Assembly (NCBI GenBank): GCA_001915065.1
Contig: MNDT01000007.1
Location: forward strand, 1 to 37,921
DNA: 37,921 bases
Direction of reading: 5' to 3'
Origin: an archaeon 13_2_20CM_2_53_6
GTDB taxonomy: Archaea > Thermoproteota > Bathyarchaeia > 40CM-2-53-6
Of the stretch, positions 7,973 to 17,205 are shown in pieces (the stretch's first letter is position 1; each line of letters opens with the position of its first letter). The translations under genes were made by a program, and so were the position numbers. The notes beneath the pieces were generated by a model. That model saw only the letters and a program-made list of their open reading frames with translations. It ran no database searches and had not been told where the DNA came from.

Positions 7973-7997
7973 CCGGGGCGGCGATGAGATCGGTGCA

Positions 7998-8007
7998 CAA
8001 ATAAACC
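7998..8007 (-). promoter_or_regulatory. TATA box of tRNA-Pro
   Basis: On the minus strand GGTTTATTTG lies with its centre about 30 bases upstream of the first base of the acceptor stem, the normal archaeal TATA distance for a tRNA with a very short leader. Confidence 0.5.
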
Positions 8008-8045
8008 ATTCAACGAGGCTCCGAACCTTCGAAGTTTAGAGATGT

Positions 8046-8072
8046 GCTAGTTCGCTAACTAGCCTTTCGGCT
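8046..8072. other. two overlapping, mutually exclusive hairpins
   Basis: GCTAGTT-CGCT-AACTAGC (8046-8063) is a perfect 7-bp stem. It shares its AGC with a second stem AGCC-TTTC-GGCT (8061-8072), which on the minus strand has a GAAA loop. The site is 33 bases past the stop of the small RHH-like gene on the minus strand, so it could be a 3'-end or attenuator-like structure. Confidence 0.4.
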
Positions 8073-8104
8073 GGAACTTGGGAGATGTTGGAATCGGGTT
8101 TGTT

Positions 8105-8275
8105 CTATCTCGGCTTCTTCTCTCGGGTCTCTTTCACGGGTCCGTTGAAGTATTGGCGGATCAGCTTCTCGAAGAAGATGCTGAAGCCTCCGGTCCTGCC
8201 AAAGTATTGTTTGTCTACCTCGGTCCTTACAAGTTCCTCTGCCTCATCAGTCAGCGAGATCATTACTTTTCCCAT
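8105..8275 (-). CDS. 56-residue ribbon-helix-helix-like DNA-binding protein
   Basis: A short frame from ATG 8275 to TAG 8105. It begins MGKVMISLTDEAEELVRTEV, the layout of archaeal ribbon-helix-helix (CopG/Arc-type) proteins: a short N-terminal beta strand (KVMISL), a first helix (DEAEELVRTEVDKQ), then a second helix (FSIFFEKLIRQYF) after a glycine turn, and a basic tail. Such proteins bind DNA as dimers through the strand and are often autoregulatory. Here a TATA box (8312-8319) and a 16-bp palindrome (8281-8296) precede the ATG. No toxin gene is adjacent. The family call rests on pattern only. Confidence 0.65.
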   Translation of the reverse strand: MGKVMISLTDEAEELVRTEVDKQYFGRTGGFSIFFEKLIRQYFNGPVKETREKKPR

Positions 8276-8280
8276 GGTAG

Positions 8281-8296
8281 CTCTAGACTTCTAGAG
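8281..8296 (-). promoter_or_regulatory. palindromic operator over the RHH gene transcription start
   Basis: CTCTAGA-CT-TCTAGAG is a perfect inverted repeat with 7-bp arms. It lies between the TATA box and the start codon of the RHH-like gene, covering the expected transcription start at about 8290. That is the expected place for a repressor to block initiation, probably the gene's own product. Confidence 0.55.
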
Positions 8297-8311
8297 ATAG
8301 CCCTCGTAGCG

Positions 8312-8319
8312 GTTTTATA
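8312..8319 (-). promoter_or_regulatory. TATA box of the RHH-like gene
   Basis: On the minus strand the sequence is TATAAAAC, about 41 bases upstream of the ATG at 8275. It predicts initiation about 15 bases before the ATG, inside the palindrome. Confidence 0.55.
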
Positions 8320-8361
8320 GTTATCCCCTGTCTGACGCCGGTTTTATGGGCAAAGATTAAG

Positions 8362-8633
8362 AGTCGAAACTGGGAGAAATGTGTTCTCGCCCTTCTAGGG
8401 CCAGTTGAAGACTGAGAGCAGACGACAAATGGGAATTGGTCGTCTAGTTCAGTCTACTTCTTGGGCCGATCAAATCGGCCCGACCACATCGAAAATACCC
8501 TCAGCATAACGATGTGACGGTCCCTTTCCCTAACTCTGTTAACTTCCCAATCGTCGGGGACACATATTGTTGTCCACGCGATGTGTTGTTGCGTAACGTC
8601 CCAATGCCCTTCTGCGTGTTTTTCGGGCAATTG
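8362..8633. ncRNA. candidate structured non-coding RNA region
   Basis: This gene-free stretch is packed with inverted repeats. AACTGG/CCAGTT (8368-8373 with 8401-8406) encloses two small hairpins. A long stem pairs 8407-8426 with 8439-8460 in three helices of 4, 5 and 7 bp around a 12-base loop. GGGCCGATCAAATCGGCCC (8463-8481) has perfect 8-bp arms. CACATCG/CGATGTG (8485-8491 with 8510-8516) is a perfect 7-bp pair, and CAATGCCC pairs with GGGC-A-ATTG (8602-8609 with 8625-8633). The density suggests one or more structured RNAs or a long structured leader of the regulator at 8700. Strand is undecided. I see no SRP or RNase P signature. Confidence 0.4.
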
Positions 8634-8699
8634 ACTGGACGGATTAGACTCCAAAAAGCTTGAAAAGCACGGTGGTAAGCCGGGTTGTTCCGTTCCTCC

Positions 8700-9899
8700 T
8701 TGAGCACAATCAGCCCAGACGAGTACTTCGACAGTGTGCATCGTATTGTCTCTCTTCTCGACGGAGAAAATGTAACGATTCTAAGAACTATGAAGCAGCA
8801 TGGCCCTAGAAATCTGCTCGAGATCGCTCGTAAGGCCAAGCTTCCGTACACCACGGTCTACAACCGGGTGACCAAGCTGGAGAATCAGGGAGTTCTAAAG
8901 ACGTGGATCTATCCGAATTATTCCAAGATTGGTCTGAGTAGAGCTGTTGTCTTGGCGACGCCCCATCCTGGAAAGGAGGCGCTTGCGAGAGAAGCGTTGA
9001 AGGTCCCGGGGTTCTGGCTGAAGGTCGCTCGCTGTCTAGGGGATACTAATGGATATTACTCGCAGCATGCGGTGCCCACATCTAATCGTCAGGATTTCGA
9101 GCTGTATCTAGAGCAGCTGTTGGAGCGTGGGGTAGTCAAGTCTTACCGGGTCTTCTGGCTGGGTGATGCAGGTTTCCCGTTGACGAACTTTGACTATTTC
9201 AAACCCAAGGATCGAACCTGGAAGTTCGACTGGAAAGGATGGCTCGACAAGCTGACATCTGTCCGGGCCAAGGCCGAGACGACTAGACACGCGACTCCTC
9301 AGCCTGAGCCATTTGACGAGAGAGACCTGATCATTCTCAAGGAGCTAACGAAAGATGCGAGAACGACTCTAGCTGATCTGTCGAAACTTCTTTCGCTTAC
9401 GTTGCCTGCGACGAAGTATCGGTTCGACAAGCTGGTTGCCCGTGGATTGGTCCAGGAGTATGTGATAGATCTGCTACCCTTTGCTCCCCAGATATCTAAG
9501 CTGTTTGATGTGCGCCTGGATTTCAAGAACGAGAGTTCTATGCGTGCGGTCGAGAACGCAATATCGGAGGTTCCGATCGTACAGAGCTACTCTCTGATAA
9601 CCGGTCTGAACTCGATGACGGTCAGAATATATCTCCCACAAGTGGAAGTCAGCAATCTCTTCGCCTTCCTATCACTGCTAGTGTCGAAGGGAGTCTTAAC
9701 CAACTACTCCTACTTGATCATCGATCCTATGACTATTCAGTCGCAGACGTTCTCCTACAAACAGTTCAAGAATGAGACTGGGTGGGACTATGACAGCCGA
9801 GAATACCTGAAGACTGTGGACAGCCTAACGCCCAAGTGGACCAAGACAGAGATCGAGCCGAACTATCAGACCCTCCCCCCGCTTTCAATACACATTTAG
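8700..9899 (+). CDS. transcriptional regulator with two Lrp/AsnC-type winged helices
   Basis: A DNA-binding protein of about 399 residues with two winged-helix units. The first (LDGENVTILRTMKQHGPRN, then EIARKAKLPYTTVYNRVTKLENQGVLK) is near the N-terminus. The second, after about residue 200, reads FDERDLIILKELTKDARTTLADLSKLLSLTLPATKYRFDKLVARGLV, the AsnC-type helix-turn-helix. Each is followed by an alpha/beta segment that may be an effector or dimer module. TTG 8700 (MSTISPDEYF) is favoured over TTG 8685, because the added residues are not conserved-looking. Targets are unknown. The hairpin-dense region lies directly upstream and may act in its control. Confidence 0.8.
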   Translation: MSTISPDEYFDSVHRIVSLLDGENVTILRTMKQHGPRNLLEIARKAKLPYTTVYNRVTKLENQGVLKTWIYPNYSKIGLSRAVVLATPHPGKEALAREALKVPGFWLKVARCLGDTNGYYSQHAVPTSNRQDFELYLEQLLERGVVKSYRVFWLGDAGFPLTNFDYFKPKDRTWKFDWKGWLDKLTSVRAKAETTRHATPQPEPFDERDLIILKELTKDARTTLADLSKLLSLTLPATKYRFDKLVARGLVQEYVIDLLPFAPQISKLFDVRLDFKNESSMRAVENAISEVPIVQSYSLITGLNSMTVRIYLPQVEVSNLFAFLSLLVSKGVLTNYSYLIIDPMTIQSQTFSYKQFKNETGWDYDSREYLKTVDSLTPKWTKTEIEPNYQTLPPLSIHI

Positions 9900-9960
9900 T
9901 AGTCGCAACAACGCCATCGTTCGTGCCAGGAACCGTCTCAGTTTAAAAGCTCCAAGACCA

Positions 9961-10341
9961 GTGATCAAATGGTTCATTTTGCAGCAAGTCGATTCTGGAA
10001 AGATGGCACTGGTCGTTGCCGGCTACGAGACGAAGTATCCTGATCCATTGGTAATGGACGCGGGCGACAAGCTGAAGATTGTGACGAGGAGGGATGATGA
10101 ATGGCCGGGATGGGTGTTCTGTGAAAGCCAGAATGGGAAACGGGGCTGGGTCCCTAAGAATGGTGTCATGATAGACGGTGATGCCGCGGTTGCCCAGCAG
10201 AGGTACGTTGCACGAGAAGTGTCCGTGATGGAAGGCGAGATAGTGAGGATAGAGCGAGTGGAGAGCGGCTGGGCCTGGGTTACCAACATGACCAACGAAA
10301 CAGGCTGGGTCCCACTGAAGAACCTGAAAATCGTCGAGTAA
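9961..10341 (+). CDS. tandem SH3-domain protein
   Basis: A small cytosolic-looking protein with two SH3-type beta-barrels. The first (ALVVAGYETKYPDPLVMDAGDKLKI ... EWPGWVFCESQNGKRGWVP) covers about residues 15-70. The second (AREVSVMEGEIVRIERVESGWAWVTN ... ETGWVPLKNL) covers about 78-125. Each shows the ALYDY-like start, the tryptophan pair and the GWVP ending of the fold. A TTTAAAAG box at about 9941-9948 supports transcription from here. GTG 9961, TTG 9979 and ATG 10003 are all possible starts; the SH3 homology begins at the last. Such proteins are scaffolds or ligand binders, and no partner is evident. Confidence 0.75.
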   Translation: MIKWFILQQVDSGKMALVVAGYETKYPDPLVMDAGDKLKIVTRRDDEWPGWVFCESQNGKRGWVPKNGVMIDGDAAVAQQRYVAREVSVMEGEIVRIERVESGWAWVTNMTNETGWVPLKNLKIVE

Positions 10342-10410
10342 CCATATACGATTTTTCCGGCCACCGAAATTCCTCGAAGAGGACCGTGCTGACTAGTCAT
10401 TTCACACTAC

Positions 10411-10420
10411 TTTTTTAAAC
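10411..10420 (+). promoter_or_regulatory. TATA box of the NrdD-like gene
   Basis: TTTTTTAAAC lies about 36 bases before the TTG start at 10452, predicting initiation about 10 bases ahead of the start codon. Confidence 0.45.
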
Positions 10421-10451
10421 AGGGAATCATGACTCGGCACAGGATCCTTTC

Positions 10452-12698
10452 TTGCAGCGTTCCTATGAGCGTTTCAGCTCTGAGGTTCTTGACGCTGCTT
10501 CTGCTCCTGTCCGGCTGCACGTTCTCAAGCTCCTCGTGTCGAAGGGTCCCCTCCCGTATACTGAGATAATGTACGAGGTGAAGCTCGATCCTGTACGGGA
10601 CGCCGGCAAGTTCGTCTACCACCTCAAGACGTTAAGGAAGGCCGGTCTGGTTTCGATCGAAAAAGGCACGAAAAAGTACAGCATAACCGAGCTTGGAAAG
10701 ATTCTGGTCGAGTTCTCCCGGGACCTAGAAGAGTACATCGCCGTAAAACGTGGTAGACTGTTCGTCCGCACTTCCCGAATGACCATAGATGAGTTCGACC
10801 GTACAAGAATCGCCCGATCACTCGTCAGCGAAGCTGGAATGCCTCAAACCCTCGCAGACGAAGTCGCCGCAGAGGCAGAGGATAGACTTCTCAAGTTCGG
10901 GATCGTCTATCTCAGCGCTCCCCTGATTAGAGAGCTAGTCAACACAATCCTCATCGAGAGGAAGCTAGAGGAGTATCGCCACAAACTTACACGGCTGGGA
11001 CTACCCGTCAACGATGTAACAGTGCTACTGCGGGAGGCAGGCCAGAAACACCTGGATGCGAACTGGGTCCAAAAATCCGCAGGAGAAAAAGTCACCGAAG
11101 AGTACGTCCTGCTCAACAGCCTTCCGCGCGCCACAGTTGATGCACATCTCTCAGGTCAGATGCACCTCGAGGATGCAGCGTCGTGGATTCTGAAACCCAG
11201 CGTTTTCTTTCACGAGACCAGCCTCTTCTTCCATAGAGGGACACCGGCGACCAGCCCTCCCTCATCCCTCGAAGATGCTCTAGAGTCCGTCCTGAAGATT
11301 GTACGAACCGCAGAACGAGAAGTCTCCAGCGAACAGGTCTTCGATCACTTCAACATCAGCCTCGCACCCTTCATCAGAGGACTCCCACGCCAACGCGTCC
11401 AAGACGCGATCAGACGGCTCATCTACCACCTCAACTGGGACGGCTTCTCCAACACAATCCCGGCCCAAGTAACAATAGGGCTAGACCATCTAATCCCGAG
11501 TCACCTGCAGAATCGAGAAGCAGTAGGTCCAAACGGAAAAGGCGAAGGAATCTACTCCGACTTTTCACGAGAAGCCGAAGAACTATTCACAACAATAATC
11601 GATGCAAGTCTAGAAATCGGCCGTCAGCAGCCCATCCTCAATCCATCTGTCATTGTACGGACCCCCAACGGAAAGACGGAGACCACGGACGAGCTTCTCG
11701 ACCTGGCCTTCGAGAGTTCCGCCAAATACTCGATTCCCAACTTCTTGATACAACCCTCAGAACAGACCTTTTCGATGTCTTCTGAGGGACCAATTCTTCT
11801 CGAAGACAGAGACGCGGCGAGAGGGGCAGGCGCTGTTATCGGAACCGTGCAGCTTAACGTGCCCCGAGCCGCCTACGAGGCATCGGGAAAGGATGAGCGG
11901 TTCCTCCAGGCGGTCCAGTCCGGAACTCTCGAAGCAGTAAAGGCTCTGCAACTGAGACAACAAGCCATCAACGAGAGAGTGTCCGAAGGAGTCTTGCCAC
12001 TATTGGCATGGCAGGCAGACGGAGGAGCCTATTACGATTCGAGAAGAACTCAGGGAGAGATTGGCCTGCTGGGGCTCGCAGAGGCAGTCAAGTATCATAC
12101 TCAGAACGAGATCTGGGAGAAATCGAACATCGCTTTTTCCCGGAAGACCGTAGAGGCGGCGAGGCGAGCGGTAGCAGAGGCCGACGTCCGCGATATCAGA
12201 GTAAGAGTAGGCATTCACTCTTCACCCCAAGCATCAGCCCGGCTTGCCTCCATAGATGCCGAGAAGTATGGATTCTCAACCGTTGTCTATCAAGGATCGA
12301 AAAAGTATCCATACTACAATGACGTGCCCGCGATCCCGCTTACCCAGAAAGTTCCCATGACAACCCGGGCATCAGTCGAGGGGGAATTACAGAGAGTCTT
12401 CGACGGAGGCTCGTTACTCCCACTGATGGGAGGAGCAAGAGTAGACAAGTCAGCGTTGCTCAAGGCTTCAAGACAGCTGGAAGAGGCCGGCGTCCGCTAC
12501 TTCACGTTCACGTCATTCTACTCCCGCTGCAGACGATGCTACAATACGAGCAAAGGGGTCCAGGCGAGATGCGATAAATGCGGATTCGAACATTTGACAA
12601 TTCTATCGAAGCTCGGGGGAAGGATGCTGCCCTTGGACATGCTGTCGGAGGCGCGGAAGAGAGACCTCGATCACATCATTCCGTATGATTTCTCATAG
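10452..12698 (+). CDS. winged-helix / ATP-cone / NrdD-like protein lacking catalytic cysteines
   Basis: A 748-residue fusion. Residues 1-85 form an ArsR-like winged helix (APVRLHVLKLLVSKG ... FVYHLKTLRKAGLVSIEKGTKKYSIT). Residues about 95-195 look like an ATP-cone nucleotide-binding domain (FVRTSRMTIDEFDRTRIARSL). The rest resembles class III (anaerobic) ribonucleotide reductase: LLNSLPRATVDAHLSGQMHLEDA, GAVIGTVQLNVPRAAYEA, RYFTFTSFYSRC. The only cysteines are C693, C696, C707 and C710, the zinc knuckle. The segment that in NrdD carries the active-site Cys reads SMSS (441-444), and the glycyl-radical loop reads KLGGR (720-724) instead of RVxGY. Reductase chemistry should be impossible. A nucleotide-sensing transcription factor built from an RNR is the likely reading. 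Start is TTG. Confidence 0.8.
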   Translation: MQRSYERFSSEVLDAASAPVRLHVLKLLVSKGPLPYTEIMYEVKLDPVRDAGKFVYHLKTLRKAGLVSIEKGTKKYSITELGKILVEFSRDLEEYIAVKRGRLFVRTSRMTIDEFDRTRIARSLVSEAGMPQTLADEVAAEAEDRLLKFGIVYLSAPLIRELVNTILIERKLEEYRHKLTRLGLPVNDVTVLLREAGQKHLDANWVQKSAGEKVTEEYVLLNSLPRATVDAHLSGQMHLEDAASWILKPSVFFHETSLFFHRGTPATSPPSSLEDALESVLKIVRTAEREVSSEQVFDHFNISLAPFIRGLPRQRVQDAIRRLIYHLNWDGFSNTIPAQVTIGLDHLIPSHLQNREAVGPNGKGEGIYSDFSREAEELFTTIIDASLEIGRQQPILNPSVIVRTPNGKTETTDELLDLAFESSAKYSIPNFLIQPSEQTFSMSSEGPILLEDRDAARGAGAVIGTVQLNVPRAAYEASGKDERFLQAVQSGTLEAVKALQLRQQAINERVSEGVLPLLAWQADGGAYYDSRRTQGEIGLLGLAEAVKYHTQNEIWEKSNIAFSRKTVEAARRAVAEADVRDIRVRVGIHSSPQASARLASIDAEKYGFSTVVYQGSKKYPYYNDVPAIPLTQKVPMTTRASVEGELQRVFDGGSLLPLMGGARVDKSALLKASRQLEEAGVRYFTFTSFYSRCRRCYNTSKGVQARCDKCGFEHLTILSKLGGRMLPLDMLSEARKRDLDHIIPYDFS

Positions 12699-12768
12699 CT
12701 CTCCGACCCAAATCAATGTATAATATCTGAACTCGGGTCCAGATCTCTTCAACTCGAAGGGTCAATAC

Positions 12769-14061
12769 GTGACTCTCGCCCAAACCATAACTCTGAACAA
12801 TCTTGAGCTGACGCGGTTCTTCATCGCGCTCGTTCTCCTTCTATTCTCAGCCTACATCTGCTCCCTTCTTTTCAACAAGATCAAGCTCCCACGCGTCATC
12901 GGGGAGATCTTCGGAGGACTCCTGTTGGGTCCAACCGTCTTCGGCTATCTCTTTCCTGACAGTGAAAACTGGATCTTCTCCGCTTACCCCTCTGAAGGCC
13001 AACTCCTCTCCCTAGTATCATGGTTCGGACTCATCCTGTTGATGTTCGTCTCCGGAGTAGAGATCCGCGGAACATTCAGCCGAGAAGACAAGCGTACCGC
13101 AGTCGCGTTTCTACTCGGAGCGACGATTCTTCCCTTCCTAATCGGACTCGCCGTCTCAAGAGTATACGATTTCAGCTCCTACGCCGGACCAAACAGCAAC
13201 CCCTTCTCACTGTCAATAATCATTGGCATCGCCGTGGCAGTCACATCGATACCGGTCATCTCGAAAATCTTCCTCGACCTCAAGATAATGGGCAGCCGCT
13301 ACGCCAGGATCGTGCTTGCAATCGCAACAGTGGAAGACAGCATCCTCTACGCAGGACTCGCAATAGCTACAGGAGTTGCGGGCGCCTCGGCACCCTCCGT
13401 ATCATCGATATCCTTGACGATCGCTGTAACGGTCGTTTTCCTAGTCTCGGGGCTACTTGTTCTACCCCGCATTCTCCGCTGGCTCAGCAAGTCGAAGGCC
13501 CGGTTCTTGATGGAAGCGTCTCATTCCAGATTCGCCCTCTTCCTCTGCTTCCTGTTCGTTGCAGCGGCCGCACTGCTCAACGTCAACATAGTCTTCGGTG
13601 CCTTCCTCGCGGGCATCGCGATCGGCACGGTCCCACAAGACACGTTCGCCAAGGCTACCGGGAGCATCAAGAAGATCTCACTCGCACTCTTCACTCCAGC
13701 ATACTTTGCAATCGTGGGCCTTCAACTCGACCTCATTCACCAGTTCGACATTGTCATCTTTCTCGGATTCCTGCTCCTCTCCTCCGGCCTAAAGATTGCT
13801 GGAGCTCTGGGAGTTGGCAAGCTCATCAGAAAAAGCTGGCTATCCAGCGCCAATCTTGCCATCGGATTGAACGCAAGAGGAGGACCGGGAATAGTCCTTG
13901 CCACAGTCGCGTTCGGCGCGGGACTAATCTCCGAGCCCTTCTTCGTGGCTCTCGTTCTAATAGCAATAGTGACTTCGCTGATTACAGGATACTGGCTGAG
14001 ATACACGCAGAGCAAGGGCTGGCCTCTTCTTCAAGAGGACGGAGTTCCCAGCAAAGGCTGA
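12769..14061 (+). CDS. cation/proton antiporter, CPA2 (KefB/NapA) type
   Basis: A 430-residue integral membrane protein with about 12-13 hydrophobic segments, of the monovalent cation:proton antiporter-2 family. Signatures include LPRVIGEIFGGLLLGPTVFG in the second helix, LMFVSGVEI, and AVAVTSIPVISKIFLDLKIMGS before the core helix. That helix reads IATVEDSILY, where CPA2 proteins typically carry an acidic pair; here it is Glu-Asp. The late GLNARGGPGIVLATVAFGAGLI segment is also typical. No C-terminal TrkA-N/C domain is present, so ion gating by nucleotide is unlikely. Start is GTG 12769. It follows the NrdD-like gene by 70 bases but is probably transcribed separately. Confidence 0.9.
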   Translation: MTLAQTITLNNLELTRFFIALVLLLFSAYICSLLFNKIKLPRVIGEIFGGLLLGPTVFGYLFPDSENWIFSAYPSEGQLLSLVSWFGLILLMFVSGVEIRGTFSREDKRTAVAFLLGATILPFLIGLAVSRVYDFSSYAGPNSNPFSLSIIIGIAVAVTSIPVISKIFLDLKIMGSRYARIVLAIATVEDSILYAGLAIATGVAGASAPSVSSISLTIAVTVVFLVSGLLVLPRILRWLSKSKARFLMEASHSRFALFLCFLFVAAAALLNVNIVFGAFLAGIAIGTVPQDTFAKATGSIKKISLALFTPAYFAIVGLQLDLIHQFDIVIFLGFLLLSSGLKIAGALGVGKLIRKSWLSSANLAIGLNARGGPGIVLATVAFGAGLISEPFFVALVLIAIVTSLITGYWLRYTQSKGWPLLQEDGVPSKG

Positions 14062-14095
14062 TCTGAAACGATAAGTTTGTTCTTGTAGATTAGCT

Positions 14096-15446
<1,351 letters not shown>

Positions 15447-15450
<4 letters not shown>

Positions 15451-15911
15451 GCTGGATCGTCCATGACCTCTGGTCAAGCCTCGAAGCCAGGCGGGACGAA
15501 TACGCGGCTCTGTTCGACAATGACAAGATCCGAGCTTTCGGGATCATCAGCCGAATCGCGGCAGATGTTGGACAACACTACGGAGTTGTCTTACAGCTCA
15601 ACTTTCCACCAGGACGTGACAGCCCGCGCGTCTTGGGGCTGGGACACAGGGATTTGTCGGTGCTGGTCTATCGGAACAGAGAGAAGTTCAGTCCCGTCTC
15701 TGAATCTGAGGTCAAGGGAATCTTCGAACAGCTAAACCCGTTAAGCTTCGAGCCCTTGAAGCGAGACCAACAAGGGTTCAAAGTGAGACTCTCGAACGGT
15801 AGAATTGATTGTCTCCCTGGAGGTGTGCATCTCTGGTGCGAACTCACCCCCGACATTCTTCGGGTCCTAGACTGGTTATTCGCAAACGCTTATGGTCTTC
15901 GGCCCGCTTAA
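15447..15911 (+). CDS. hypothetical protein coupled to the receiver-like gene
   Basis: A 154-residue mixed alpha/beta protein of unknown function. It starts with a TTG that overlaps the TGA of the upstream receiver-like gene, so the two are probably co-translated. Visible features are an N-terminal helix rich in charged residues (SLEARRDEYAALFDNDKIRAF), a central GLGHRDLSVLVYRNREKF, and a C-terminal helix PDILRVLDWLFANAYG. There is no signal peptide, membrane helix or known catalytic motif. The coupling hints at a two-protein module, but the role is not known. Confidence 0.6.
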
Positions 15912-16000
15912 GCAAGTTCTCTTGCCCTCCATGGCTCATACATCTCAAGCAATTAATCCCTCATTCTTAGTATCAAGCGCTTCGGGAGTGGCTGTTTAGG

Positions 16001-16453
16001 GTGGTGGCACGACTGTCTAGTTCAAGAGTGAATGGAGAACCGGATCCAAGTCTATCCTTCGGAATTGAAAATCTGGAGTGCCCCATCAAGCCAAGATTGG
16101 AGGCCGACTTGTACATCGAAGCCTTCGGCTCTCGAATCACAAGACCGCGCAATGCAAAATACGGTTTAATGATAGAGGATCTTCAATTGCTCGTTAGTTG
16201 GCTGTCACAATACTTGGGAAGGGTCACTGAGGTCCACAAGCCATTCTACACTATGGAGCCCGCCTTCGCCTTGAAATTCTCTCCCGTATCTGGAGATGCG
16301 ACCGAAGTCTCAGCGCGACTTCAAGCATATGGGACAGTGGACATGTACTTCGTGGAAGAGACGGGACCAGCAATCATTTTCGAGACCACCAACCAAACGA
16401 TAGCGACGTTCAGACAACAATTGATCGAGGAAACAATACTCCTAGTCAAATGA
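16001..16453 (+). CDS. hypothetical protein, beta-rich
   Basis: A 150-residue protein from GTG 16001 to TGA 16451-16453. Strand-like segments dominate (LEADLYIEAFGSRI, PAFALKFSPVSG, AYGTVDMYFVEETGPAIIFETT), with one amphipathic helix (MIEDLQLLVSWLSQYL) and a C-terminal helix. I do not recognise a family. Codon use is plausible for the region, and the frame has no overlapping competitor of similar quality. An 89-bp gap separates it from the gene upstream. Confidence 0.5.
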   Translation: MVARLSSSRVNGEPDPSLSFGIENLECPIKPRLEADLYIEAFGSRITRPRNAKYGLMIEDLQLLVSWLSQYLGRVTEVHKPFYTMEPAFALKFSPVSGDATEVSARLQAYGTVDMYFVEETGPAIIFETTNQTIATFRQQLIEETILLVK

Positions 16454-16555
16454 GGCTGTTGCTGCCTGCCAGCGGGTGCTTTAGCATCACCTGAGCCCCA
16501 ATAATCAACGCCGATTAGCCTGGAACCAATCCTGAGAACGCGTTCAAGCAATGCT

Positions 16556-16870
16556 CTAAGATAGTGGGACGAGCTTCTTTCCTAGACGTCTTTCGATGTC
16601 CATCTTGGCCCGCTTCAACTGTCTGGCCCTCCTCAACAGCTCAACCAGATAGTCAAGGTCAACTACCGGCCTAAGCGACGGATAGTCCCATGGGGTCTTG
16701 TTGACCTCATCCGGATAGATCATGTACCCCTCCGGGTAGTGGGTCATCAGAATCCCGGTAGGGTCCGTCTCCAAGGACTTGGAAAACTCGCGCAGGGTAT
16801 AGCCTGCCTTCTTCAAGAGTTCAAGGGTCTTGTCAAGCTCGTCGCACGCCCTCTCAAGCTCGGCGTACAT
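16556..16870 (-). CDS. small charged helical protein, function unknown
   Basis: About 104 residues if started at ATG 16870 (MYAELERACDELDKTLELLKK), which has a purine-rich GGGGCGAG directly before it. The frame is open to 16987, but the extra residues are Cys/Pro-rich and look non-coding. The protein starts with a helical segment, then GYTLREFSKSLETDP, then a loop with several tyrosines and prolines, and ends in a basic helix (LLRRARQLKRAKMDIERRLGKK). No family was recognised. Confidence 0.55.
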   Translation of the reverse strand: MYAELERACDELDKTLELLKKAGYTLREFSKSLETDPTGILMTHYPEGYMIYPDEVNKTPWDYPSLRPVVDLDYLVELLRRARQLKRAKMDIERRLGKKLVPLS

Positions 16871-17205
16871 CTCGCCCCTATCGCCATCATTCGGCAACGC
16901 CCTAGGACCCCCGTCTACAAATGGGTCCTGAGCCGGCCGCGGGCATAAGCATTCTTTAACCGAGAACCTAGTGCTCCCGAAACACATCGCGTTCTAGGTC
17001 ATGATCCTTCCACATGACCCTCGTGTGGATGCCCCACTGGATCCCTATTCGGGCAACCCGTTTAGTCGAGGCAAGTACCTGATTGTCCCCTGCAAACCGC
17101 CCTGGAACCGCCTTAGAATCAGAAACCTGTCCATCTTCGTGTTAATCCTCTGGGATGACCGGTGACCAGCCAGCCGTCTACTCTAACGTCTTCCTGATGA
17201 AAGTT

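Noticed and set aside
8362-8633. SRP RNA or RNase P RNA in the hairpin-rich gap
   Set aside because: Neither the SRP helix 8 motif nor the RNase P conserved blocks could be found on either strand, and no long closing helix joins the ends.
8501-8854. 117-codon minus-strand frame across the start of the double winged-helix gene
   Set aside because: It has no recognisable domain, overlaps a well-supported gene, and its composition is shadow-like. The region is better explained by hairpins.
13020-14066. 348-codon frame overlapping the CPA2 antiporter on the same strand
   Set aside because: It is an out-of-frame shadow, extremely rich in Arg/Ser/His, with no family pattern.
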